Notes: generated by a model from the sequence alone, not told the origin. A stretch of DNA of 5,831 nt from Candidatus Pacearchaeota archaeon (GCA_018304205.1 JAGVWR010000032.1:1-5831); one strand, 5' to 3'; positions 1 to 4,865 are shown, counted from the first letter of the stretch. A program made the numbers and translations.

Positions 1-108
1 ATAAGAAATATAGAAGAAAAACTTGGAGAATATGACTGGGAAGACAGAGAACTTGCAATAGAAATATTCGAAGATGAACCGAAAGAGTTAAGAGAAAGAC
101 TAACCTAA
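1..108 (+). CDS. C-terminal end of an unidentified acidic protein (partial)
   Basis: An open frame enters from the left edge with no start in view and ends at TAA (106-108), giving 35 residues. The peptide is rich in Glu, Arg and Leu (for example EDRELAIEIFEDEPKELRER) and should be an amphipathic helix at the end of a soluble protein. Codon use is purine-rich, like the other plus-strand genes here. Its last 9 bases overlap the 3' end of the convergent gene on the minus strand. Too little is visible to name a family. That it is coding is inferred from the open frame and its composition. Confidence 0.7.
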   Translation: MRNIEEKLGEYDWEDRELAIEIFEDEPKELRERLT

Positions 109-381
109 TCTTTTATAGTCCTCATTAATATCTTGCATACCTGTTTTTTTTCCGCAACTACAAACTATTTCGTATGTTAGAGGATGGGTCTCAAAAATGC
201 TTCTTATTTCCAATTTATGTCTTTTATCATATAAACAATCATCTGGTAAACTTTCTCCATAAAGTCTTGTTCTTTCTCCTTCAATTACGGCTTCTAATTG
301 TAAAGATCCACCGTGTTTGAGTTTTGGATCTCTTTTTATAAACATCTTTCCTGTTAAAAAAGCTTTAAATTTTTCGCTCAT
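100..381 (-). CDS. Small hypothetical protein with a CxC motif
   Basis: This encodes 93 residues, ATG at 381 and TAG at 100-102. I do not recognise the family. The N-terminal half is basic with short beta-like stretches (SLQLEAVIEGERTRLYGE). The C-terminal part holds CSCGKKTG (Cys74, Cys76), and Cys49 lies further upstream, so a metal-binding or redox half-site is possible but not shown. There is no signal peptide or membrane segment, so it is probably cytosolic. Its start follows the stop of the upstream minus-strand membrane-protein gene after one base (382), and no Shine-Dalgarno motif is visible. Translation by re-initiation within a two-gene message is therefore likely, which hints at a linked role. 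The 3' end overlaps the convergent gene at 1-108 by 9 bases. Confidence 0.8.
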   Translation of the reverse strand: MSEKFKAFLTGKMFIKRDPKLKHGGSLQLEAVIEGERTRLYGESLPDDCLYDKRHKLEIRSIFETHPLTYEIVCSCGKKTGMQDINEDYKRLG

Positions 382-382
382 C

Positions 383-841
383 TTAGTTAATATAAGTATA
401 ATTTAATTTAAGTGCATTAAGTCCATTTACGGAGCAGGAGAAGAATATTTTGTTTTCTGTGTCGTTTTGTTCTAAGTTTATTTTTTTACAATTATTTATT
501 ACATTTTCTATATCTGGAATTAGATTGTCGCCTAATAGTTTTTCGTTAGAAAATTTCGTGCTACTCAAATTTAGGGCGTTCAATTCTGTAATGCATCCTT
601 CTACACATGATCTTGAAGGTAGAAACTGGGTTTTATTTTGAAACTCTTGCTCAATTAATGGACATGAATACTGGCATGAAATACTTTTGTAGAGCGCCGC
701 CTTATAGAAATTTATTTCTGAAGTTTCTTTTTGAGTAGAATAGTATGATGTATAAAAGTAAACTGCAAGAACAATTATTATTACGACTCCAATCAGAGTC
801 ATTAAACTCTTTTTTGATATGATAATTGTATCGCTAGACAT
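383..841 (-). CDS. Single-pass membrane protein with twin CX3C cysteines
   Basis: This encodes 152 residues starting at ATG 841. Residues about 13-31 (LMTLIGVVIIIVLAVYFYT) form one strong transmembrane helix after a short N-terminus containing KK, so the rest should lie outside the cell. The outer part has six cysteines: Cys56-QYS-Cys60, Cys79-VEG-Cys83, Cys118 and Cys136. The two CX3C pairs sit in predicted helices and would suit a disulfide-stapled helical hairpin. Four N-glycosylation sequons (NKT 69, NLS 91, NDT 126, NYT 147) agree with an external location. A TTTTAAAAA box lies about 25 bp upstream of the ATG, suggesting a leaderless message. It is the first gene of a pair with the CxC protein one base downstream. 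The family is unknown. Anchored membrane topology is well supported; the disulfide pattern is inferred. Confidence 0.85.
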   Translation of the reverse strand: MSSDTIIISKKSLMTLIGVVIIIVLAVYFYTSYYSTQKETSEINFYKAALYKSISCQYSCPLIEQEFQNKTQFLPSRSCVEGCITELNALNLSSTKFSNEKLLGDNLIPDIENVINNCKKINLEQNDTENKIFFSCSVNGLNALKLNYTYIN

Positions 842-862
842 AAAATTTCTATAATCTTTCTG

Positions 863-871
863 TTTTTAAAA
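863..871 (-). promoter_or_regulatory. Box A for the 383-841 gene pair
   Basis: On the minus strand this reads TTTTAAAAA. Its centre is about 26 bp before the ATG at 841, the archaeal TATA-to-start distance, so transcription would begin at or next to the start codon. Confidence 0.5.
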
Positions 872-916
872 TTACCTCGTATATTTTAACTATTAAAAGT
901 AGTAAATTAAATAAGT

Positions 917-1543
917 CTAATCAACTCCTGGGAGTATAGTTGCTAGATCGTATATGGTTATTTCAAATTTAACCCCTTTTTCTGCTTCAACGACTATTCT
1001 GTTTCCACTTCTTTTATCTTTGTAAGTATATTTTAGTCCGTTAAAATTAAATTTTAGTTTTGATGAATATCTTAAAGTATCCTTATTATAATGAGTCACT
1101 CCCTTAATCTTATTTGAGGCATCTTTGAATATACCTAAAGGATCATCCTGCTTTTCTACTATCAGGCCTGCATCGACTAGTTCTTGTCTAAAATCTTGGA
1201 ACTGATTATATCCTTTTGCTATTTTAAAATTCTTATCATTTTCTGTTTCTACCCTTGCTGGAACTTCTATCTTTTGATAAACTACTTCGTCTAGTGTATG
1301 TAAACTTTCGTGACTACCCTCAATTACGAGACCTTTAAGATTTCTCTTTTGTTCTTCTTGCCTTTTCCTTTCTTCTTCTATTTTTTTGTTCTCTTTTTCT
1401 TTATATTTACCATATTCTTCTACGTTTTTCTGATCAACTTTGTAAGGAACATTAAAATTAGACTTTGAAGCGCAACCATAAAAAAAGTTGGTTAGTGACG
1501 CCAAGCCTATGCTAAGGTAAACTAAACTAAGACTTTTTTTCAT
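917..1543 (-). CDS. Lipoprotein-like exported protein with charged coiled coil
   Basis: This encodes 208 residues from ATG 1543. The N-terminus is MKKS, then a hydrophobic stretch ending in the lipobox-like F21-Y-G-C24, then ASKS. This fits a lipid-anchored surface protein with Cys24 as the first mature residue. Residues about 38-70 are almost entirely charged (for example KENKKIEEERKRQEEQKRN) and should form a coiled coil or stalk. The remainder has a helical patch (QDFRQELVDAGLIVEK, about 116-131) and a beta-rich C-terminus (SKLKFNFNGLKYTYKDKR... VKFEITIYDL). I know no family for it. A longer frame reaches ATG 1645, but a box A at 1581-1590 would start transcription after that ATG, and the signal sequence begins at 1543. 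It lies 88 bp downstream of another exported-protein gene on the same strand but has its own promoter. Confidence 0.8.
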   Translation of the reverse strand: MKKSLSLVYLSIGLASLTNFFYGCASKSNFNVPYKVDQKNVEEYGKYKEKENKKIEEERKRQEEQKRNLKGLVIEGSHESLHTLDEVVYQKIEVPARVETENDKNFKIAKGYNQFQDFRQELVDAGLIVEKQDDPLGIFKDASNKIKGVTHYNKDTLRYSSKLKFNFNGLKYTYKDKRSGNRIVVEAEKGVKFEITIYDLATILPGVD

Positions 1544-1580
1544 TAGAGTTAACCTGCACTTGCACATTAGAGAAAAAGGC

Positions 1581-1590
1581 TTTTTATACC
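1581..1590 (-). promoter_or_regulatory. Box A for the lipoprotein-like gene
   Basis: On the minus strand this reads GGTATAAAAA, preceded by a purine-rich AAAAA resembling a BRE. The expected transcript start is near 1560, giving a leader of roughly 17 bases that contains AGGTT as a weak ribosome-binding candidate. This site decides the ATG at 1543 over the one at 1645. Confidence 0.65.
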
Positions 1591-1631
1591 TTTTTAGATG
1601 GGGAGTATCTAAGTAAATTATCAAATTAAAA

Positions 1632-2477
1632 TTAACACTTTGCAAATGTTACATCCATATCTTCTATCTTAATTGTGCTTCCCTGCACTTGGAGAGTCAT
1701 TGCATTTGTATTGAAGATGACTTTTGCTTTTTCTGTATATTCTGGAAGCCTATCTATCTTTACTTTTCCAGTAGTCTCAAAAACTATTAAGTTTGCATCT
1801 ATTAATATTGCTTTATTAACATCAAACGAATAAGTTGACCTTAATCTCCCCTTTTGATTTATTATTGATCCTTCCCCTTTCTTTGCTTTGTTCTTTCCTA
1901 CATACAAACTTGCTGAATTTTTCCTTCCAAAAGATTCATTCTTTATTACTGCATCTCCAGCCCTCGCTCTTATCGAACAAATATCAACTGGAGTACCTAT
2001 TCCTAATACTGTTATTTCTTTTTGAGCTGTTTCTAGTGTCTTCTCTGGTGAAGCAACTATTAGTTTAACTTCATAAATTCCAGGATCTAAATCTGAGGTA
2101 TCTAAACTTAAATTAAATTTAAAATCTCCTGGGAGAAAACCGTAACCGTAACCATATTCAAAACCGAAATCTGGTTTAGAAGTTAAATTTATAGTTATTT
2201 CATCACAGCCAGAGATTTTATCTCCATCTGGATCAAAAATGCAGGAGAAAAGCTCTGGACCGCTAAAAATAAGAGTGAAATTCTGAATATCTAATATTTG
2301 ATCTCCTTCTTCAACTTCTGCTGATACCTGAAAACGTACTTTTTCACCTTGATCTACAACAGAGTTTAAAATAGTAAACCCTGCAACTAATGATTGCGCT
2401 GGTCCGGCTATTATTAATATGGATAAAACAAAAAAGGTTATGACAAAGCCTATGGCTTTATTACTAAAAAATTTCAT
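1632..2477 (-). CDS. Secreted two-domain surface protein with a calcium-loop-like motif
   Basis: This encodes 281 residues with an N-terminal signal sequence: K7 followed by a hydrophobic core at about 9-24, with likely cleavage near PAQS or SLVA (26-32). Residues about 33-158 alternate beta-like strands in the manner of an Ig-like or CARDB-type domain (GEKVRFQVSAEV, PGIYEVKLIVAS). Inside lies D82-P-D-G-D-K-I-S-G-C-D-E93, with acidic residues at the calcium-ligand spacing 1, 3, 5 and 12. It is flanked or bridged by Cys79 and Cys91. A YGYGYG run (108-113) follows. The second part, from about Cys167 to Cys281, is a beta-rich region of unknown type, and the last residue is a cysteine. No C-terminal membrane anchor is seen, so it is probably secreted or retained by partners. 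A strong Shine-Dalgarno site and box A support the start at ATG 2477. Confidence 0.82.
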   Translation of the reverse strand: MKFFSNKAIGFVITFFVLSILIIAGPAQSLVAGFTILNSVVDQGEKVRFQVSAEVEEGDQILDIQNFTLIFSGPELFSCIFDPDGDKISGCDEITINLTSKPDFGFEYGYGYGFLPGDFKFNLSLDTSDLDPGIYEVKLIVASPEKTLETAQKEITVLGIGTPVDICSIRARAGDAVIKNESFGRKNSASLYVGKNKAKKGEGSIINQKGRLRSTYSFDVNKAILIDANLIVFETTGKVKIDRLPEYTEKAKVIFNTNAMTLQVQGSTIKIEDMDVTFAKC

Positions 2478-2480
2478 ATT

Positions 2481-2490
2481 CTCCCTCCTT
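2481..2490 (-). promoter_or_regulatory. Strong Shine-Dalgarno site for the secreted protein
   Basis: On the minus strand this reads AAGGAGGGAG, ending a few bases before ATG 2477. It is the strongest ribosome-binding site in the window; most other genes here have none. Confidence 0.75.
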
Positions 2491-2516
2491 TTTATGTTTC
2501 TATTAAGCAGTGCTCG

Positions 2517-2524
2517 TATATAAA
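2517..2524 (-). promoter_or_regulatory. Canonical box A TTTATATA for the secreted protein
   Basis: The minus strand reads TTTATATA, an exact archaeal consensus. The expected transcript start is near 2495, leaving an 18-base leader that holds the Shine-Dalgarno motif. Confidence 0.7.
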
Positions 2525-2548
2525 CAAATCTTATTAATTTATAGTGGT

Positions 2549-2638
2549 AAAAAAAGGGAGCCTTGCCCGAAAACTATCTCATATTTTTAGTGTTGCCCGA
2601 CAACCTCTCCTTCCTTTGATATAAGCGGTTACTCCCCA
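2549..2638. other. Divergent intergenic region with repeated TTGCCCGA motif; possible small RNA or operator
   Basis: TTGCCCGA occurs at 2563-2570 and again at 2593-2600, exactly 30 bases apart. The similarity extends on the right (AAAACTATCTC versus CAACCTCTC). The second copy sits in a short hairpin, GTTG-CCCGA-CAAC. The block is richer in G+C than the flanks. It lies upstream of both the minus-strand secreted-protein promoter (2517-2524) and the plus-strand HPr-like promoter (2658-2665). On the minus strand a CTTATATC box (2618-2625) would start a transcript near 2596, which would run through both motifs to a T7 run (2555-2549), so a roughly 48-base RNA is possible. It could instead be a paired operator. 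No coding frame is supported here. Confidence 0.4.
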
Positions 2639-2657
2639 GGTAATTAACACGATAATC

Positions 2658-2665
2658 TTTAATAA
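2658..2665 (+). promoter_or_regulatory. Box A for the HPr-like gene
   Basis: The sequence is TTTAATAA, with its centre about 25 bp before ATG 2687. No Shine-Dalgarno site lies between them, so a leaderless message starting at the ATG is expected. This also argues against the TTG at 2678 as the start. Confidence 0.5.
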
Positions 2666-2686
2666 TAACAAATTCCTTTGAAAAAT

Positions 2687-3073
2687 ATGGCTGAAGAGGA
2701 GAAAATAGTTATTAGAAAAAGAAATGGTTATACTATTATAGAAAAAGCAGTTGTCGGAATGCCTCTTGGACTATGCACTAGAACATTAATGAATTTAGTA
2801 GATGAATTTGAGAAATACTCAAGAAGAATTGAGATTGAAAGAATTGAACCTTTTAATCCAAGAGCTGAAGTAATAAGAATTAATGCGAAAAGCAGAGTAC
2901 AATTGTTACGCCTTGCTGCAATACAAGGAACGGGTCTTAGATTATTTGTGGAAGGAGAAGATGCAGATGCAGAAAGGTATGTTCTAAGATTATATTCGAG
3001 AATTACATCCAAGGAAGACTTTAATCCGGATTTTGATAGATATCAAAAGCGTGATGTGCCACTCCACCTTTAA
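2687..3073 (+). CDS. HPr-fold protein with the phospho-histidine replaced by cysteine
   Basis: This encodes 128 residues from ATG 2687. The order and spacing of elements match bacterial phosphocarrier HPr. There is a strand (TIIEKAVVG), then PLGLCTRT where HPr has GLHARP, then helix 1 (LMNLVDEFEKY), then strands. INAKSRVQLLRLAAIQGT aligns with the HPr NAKSIMGVMSLGIAKGA region, and VEGEDADAERYVLRLYSRI forms the last strand and helix. The catalytic His15 equivalent is Cys30, while the following Arg (Arg32) and the Ser46 equivalent (Ser69) are present. In the family, His15 carries phosphate in the sugar PTS and Ser46 is the regulatory kinase site; Bacillus Crh is a known His-lacking relative. 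I infer a regulatory rather than phosphotransfer role. Residues about 45-62 hold a longer strand-turn than usual, and about 20 extra residues follow the fold. The final residues (about QKRDVPLHL) come from a repeat that invades the gene end. Confidence 0.75.
   Translation: MAEEEKIVIRKRNGYTIIEKAVVGMPLGLCTRTLMNLVDEFEKYSRRIEIERIEPFNPRAEVIRINAKSRVQLLRLAAIQGTGLRLFVEGEDADAERYVLRLYSRITSKEDFNPDFDRYQKRDVPLHL
3042..3058 (+). repeat. 17-bp direct repeat, left copy
   Basis: ATCAAAAGCGTGATGTG is identical to 3454-3470, 412 bp to the right. This copy lies inside the 3' end of the HPr-like gene and forms the left outer arm of hairpin 1. Confidence 0.85.
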
Positions 3074-3107
3074 AGGTGGAGTTTGAAAAGGCACTCATGC
3101 TTTTGAT
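3042..3107. repeat. Nested hairpin 1: outer stem plus a 22-base perfect palindrome
   Basis: The outer arms 3042-3060 (ATCAAAAGCGTGATGTGCC) and 3090-3107 (GGCACTCATGCTTTTGAT) pair over about 18 positions, with one G-T pair and one bulged base. They enclose a perfect 22-base palindrome at 3061-3082 whose arm is ACTCCACCTTT. The TAA stop of the HPr-like gene lies inside the palindrome. The apical form (ACTCCACC-TTTA-GGTGGAGT type) resembles hairpins at IS200/IS605-family element ends. That identification is inference, and the structure may also serve as a bidirectional 3' end for the convergent reading frames on either side. Confidence 0.75.
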
Positions 3108-3109
3108 GC

Positions 3110-3160
3110 TCAAGGAACTACTCCACACTAAAGTGTGGAGTTTTCTGTCAAGTTCCTTGA
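3110..3160. repeat. Nested hairpin 2, a covarying partner of hairpin 1
   Basis: The outer arms TCAAGGAACT (3110-3119) and AGTTCCTTGA (3151-3160) pair perfectly. They enclose ACTCCACACT (3120-3129) and AGTGTGGAGT (3132-3141) with a 2-base AA loop. The inner stem keeps ACTCCAC/GTGGAGT of hairpin 1, while the next pairs differ on both sides (CCTT/AAGG versus CACT/AGTG), so pairing is conserved. An alternative small hairpin, TGTCAAG-TTC-CTTGACA (3146-3162), competes for the right arm. Confidence 0.75.
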
Positions 3161-3179
3161 CATAATAAACTTTAGAAAA

Positions 3180-3407
3180 TTACGTACTCTTATTTTTATA
3201 TCTTCTGAGTAAATAAATAGATAATAAAGAAAGACTTATTATTGTTCCTGCTCCTGTTGGAAGTTCACCAATATATGCAAGATTTAATGGCAAATCTATT
3301 TTTGATATTGATTTAGAATTGTATATTGCATTATCATGAGAACTAAAGTTTGTTAATAATGACTCTATGTTATTTCCTTTGAACATATATTCACCATTTA
3401 AATTCAC
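3180..3407 (-). pseudogene. C-terminal fragment of a surface-anchored protein with LPTGAG-type sorting signal
   Basis: This frame ends at 3180 and gives 75 residues from GTG 3407, or 68 from ATG 3386. The C-terminus is E-LPTGAGT, then the hydrophobic IISLSLLSIYLL, then RRYKNKST. This is the three-part layout of cell-wall or membrane sorting signals (motif, hydrophobic stretch, basic tail), although LPTG lacks the residue between P and T of LPXTG. The upstream part is polar and Ser/Asn-rich. An intact anchored protein would need a long exported N-terminus, which is absent. A second frame just upstream (3391-3525) overlaps the start and could be the preceding part after a frameshift, so I call a decayed gene. 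It could instead be a genuine small membrane protein. Its 3' end faces the HPr-like gene across the two hairpins. Confidence 0.5.
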
Positions 3408-3525
3408 CCTCTTTACAGCACTTTGATGTATTTATTGTTATTGATATTACAACATCAAAAGCGTGATGTGGCACGCCTGCTTTGGATGCTAGAGAAATCT
3501 TTATGGATTTCAGGACACTTTGCAT
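3391..3525 (-). pseudogene. Possible out-of-frame upstream part of the anchored-protein fragment
   Basis: A 44-residue frame runs from ATG 3525 to TGA 3391-3393. Its second half (FDVVISITINTSKCCKEGEFKW) reads like an extracellular beta-rich protein. Removal of one base near 3392-3400 would join it to YMFKGNN of the fragment that ends at 3180. Its first half is encoded by the repeat and by antisense of the next gene's promoter, so it is not ancestral to the same protein. This is weak evidence, offered as a remnant rather than an expressed gene. Confidence 0.25.
3454..3490. repeat. Right copy of the direct repeat, with a simpler hairpin
   Basis: ATCAAAAGCGTGATGTG at 3454-3470 repeats 3042-3058. 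It continues as GCACGCCTGCTTTGGATGCT, which matches GCACTCATGCTTTTGATGCT at 3091-3110. Relative to the left copy it lacks the apical palindrome and its spacer. It can fold as ATCAAAAGC/GCTTTGGAT with one mismatch around GCGTG-ATGTGG-CACGC. It ends about 40 bp before the box A of the next gene. Confidence 0.75.
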
Positions 3526-3530
3526 AAATA

Positions 3531-3538
3531 TTTTTATA
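3531..3538 (+). promoter_or_regulatory. Box A for the 3560 gene
   Basis: The sequence is TTTTTATA, with its centre about 25 bp before ATG 3560 and no Shine-Dalgarno motif after it, which suggests a leaderless message. It lies inside the longer frame that begins at TTG 3482 and so rules that start out. Confidence 0.55.
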
Positions 3539-3559
3539 CTCTTCTTTGCAAGAACAAAG

Positions 3560-3961
3560 ATGACGTTGATTGTAAAAATTAGAAGTGAAATTCCATCTTA
3601 TCAATCTTTAAAGAAATTAATTACTAATAGGGGAATTCCTGAAACGCAAATCCCTGGAAGAGTGCAAGAAGTTTTGTCTAATACTACCGGGGATTATGCT
3701 TTAAGAAAGGAAAGTGTTTTGCATTTTGTTAATGGCGTTAGGCAAAATAAGATATTTAATAATTTGAAAAGATTGGCAAATCCAAGCAAATATGACTCTG
3801 GAATTGTGGATATAGCTTTTGATTTACTGGATTATTTATGTAATTCAGATTTGCCTAAATTCTGGAAGATGCAAAAATCCAGGGATGGAGAATTGCAAGA
3901 TGCAAGAGATAAGGCTTACGGTTTTTATGAGAATTGGATTGAAACATTAGCTGGGAAATAA
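3560..3961 (+). CDS. Hypothetical small helical protein
   Basis: This encodes 133 residues from ATG 3560. I do not recognise the family. It begins with a short strand (MTLIVKIRSE) and is otherwise mainly helical: SLKKLITNRG, PGRVQEVLSN, ALRKESVLHFVNGVRQNKIFNNLKRLA, GIVDIAFDLLDYLCN and a long charged C-terminal helix. It has one cysteine (Cys94), no signal peptide and no membrane segment, so it is a soluble cytosolic protein. An upstream TTG start at 3482 would add 26 residues including a hydrophobic stretch, but that extension runs through the repeat and the promoter, so ATG 3560 is preferred. It is convergent with the next gene, with a 43-bp T/A-rich gap at 3962-4004. Confidence 0.8.
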   Translation: MTLIVKIRSEIPSYQSLKKLITNRGIPETQIPGRVQEVLSNTTGDYALRKESVLHFVNGVRQNKIFNNLKRLANPSKYDSGIVDIAFDLLDYLCNSDLPKFWKMQKSRDGELQDARDKAYGFYENWIETLAGK

Positions 3962-4004
3962 AGATTTGTTTTATTTTACACTAATATAAATTTTAAAAAT
4001 AGCA
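3962..4004. terminator. T-rich convergent gene ends
   Basis: This short gap between two facing stop codons carries T-rich runs on both strands (TTTGTTTTATTTT on plus; TATTTTTAAAATTTAT on minus), as expected for archaeal termination. There is no hairpin. Confidence 0.45.
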
Positions 4005-4844
4005 TTAAACATTTATTGTTTCTGGAACTCTAGGATCTACTGACAAGGAACTATTGTCTTCATTATCCTTGCCTCTGATAAAAAATGGAAATGAGCCTGT
4101 TGAATCTATTTGTCCATTATAAAGAAACTCTCCATTTTGATGAATTATCCCTGAGAGATATAATTCTGGTCTGCTTTTTAGATTAGTCCAAACTCCTGTT
4201 AATTTATTATGAATTTCATCATGAAATTGATCTCCTGGTCTAAAATAAATTCTTCCTGGCCTGCCATACCACGTACCAACTCTCTTATCACGAAAGTTCA
4301 TTTTATATGTCTTATGAACTTTTTTAGTCATGTCTGGACCTAAAAGGGATCTTTCTCCTAAACTGATTGTTATATTAAATTGATAATCTACTTGTAACCT
4401 TGAAAAAGGTAGTATTTCTGCTTGAGGGTGCCCATGTAAAATAAGATCAAAGTCGTCTCCAAATTTTTCCACAGGAATTTTAGTGGTTCTTTTCTCTTCG
4501 GATTTTAGAAACTCTGGCTTACCTGTAATTGTAAAATTTTCCCTTTTATCCGCAGATAGTCTAAGCAAATGCTTCTCCCAATACCGTCCCTTGTCATAAA
4601 CTTCATAAGTTTGCTGACAATATTGATATTTTTCTAAGAGATGAAAAAATTCTGATGCAAGATTCCATTGTTGTCTGTATCTTTCTTTAAATGAATCTAA
4701 ATATGGTTGATATGATCTAAAAATTTTTCTCATAATTTTTGAAAATCTTCCTTCGCTAAAAAAATCAACAAGCAATTTGTCTTCTAAATTTAAAACATGA
4801 TCTTCAAAATGAAAAGGTTCAACAACTTCGGGCTCATTAGTCAT
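4005..4844 (-). CDS. Hypothetical 279-residue protein with an HGHP motif
   Basis: This encodes 279 residues from ATG 4844, which has a box A (4866-4873) at leaderless spacing. The N-terminal third is acidic then helical (residues about 18-80, with several aromatic residues and a YQYCQQTY segment). The middle has FDLILHGHP (132-140) followed by S148 and D153. This recalls the HxHP...SxxD core of JAB/MPN metalloproteases, but the Asp is two residues late and no clear upstream catalytic Glu can be chosen, so the match is only suggestive. The C-terminal part is basic and beta-like (GTWYGRPGRIYFRPGDQFHDEIHN) and ends in an acidic, Ser-rich tail. It has no export signal and is probably cytosolic. 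It faces the 3560-3961 gene and is divergent from the 4942 gene. Confidence 0.82.
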   Translation of the reverse strand: MTNEPEVVEPFHFEDHVLNLEDKLLVDFFSEGRFSKIMRKIFRSYQPYLDSFKERYRQQWNLASEFFHLLEKYQYCQQTYEVYDKGRYWEKHLLRLSADKRENFTITGKPEFLKSEEKRTTKIPVEKFGDDFDLILHGHPQAEILPFSRLQVDYQFNITISLGERSLLGPDMTKKVHKTYKMNFRDKRVGTWYGRPGRIYFRPGDQFHDEIHNKLTGVWTNLKSRPELYLSGIIHQNGEFLYNGQIDSTGSFPFFIRGKDNEDNSSLSVDPRVPETINV

Positions 4845-4865
4845 TAAGAATATTAAAACACAATC

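Noticed and set aside
450..641. Plus-strand frame of 63 codons
   Set aside because: It lies antisense inside the membrane-protein gene, is Phe/Leu-rich as expected for the complement of A-rich coding, and has no promoter of its own.
1544..1645. Upstream ATG 1645 as the start of the lipoprotein-like gene
   Set aside because: The added 34 residues precede a clear signal sequence, overlap the upstream gene and contain the box A at 1581-1590.
1835..2068. Plus-strand frame of 77 codons
   Set aside because: This is a low-complexity Leu/Ser/Phe shadow of the secreted-protein gene.
924..2136. CTCCTGGGAG palindrome at 925-934 and 2126-2135
   Set aside because: Both copies lie within coding sequence in ordinary codons, and ten bases shared twice is not enough for a functional site.
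2138..2154. Hexamer tandem repeat (GGTTAC on the minus strand)
   Set aside because: It simply encodes the YGYGYG run of the secreted protein; it is noted with that gene.
2549..2638. tRNA or known riboswitch
   Set aside because: No cloverleaf, T-loop motif or recognised riboswitch core could be found on either strand.
2678..2686. TTG 2678 as the start of the HPr-like gene
   Set aside because: It adds only three residues, and the box A spacing favours transcription beginning at ATG 2687.
2728..3012. Minus-strand frame of 94 codons
   Set aside because: It is antisense to the HPr-like gene, whose family match makes the plus strand the coding one.
3042..3490. CRISPR array or box C/D guide RNA
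   Set aside because: There are only two repeat copies, 412 bp apart, without regular spacers. GTGATGTG resembles a C box only loosely, and no D box pair is placed correctly.
3482..3559. TTG 3482 as the start of the 3560 gene
   Set aside because: The extension is encoded by the repeat and by the promoter; a box A sits at the right distance from ATG 3560.
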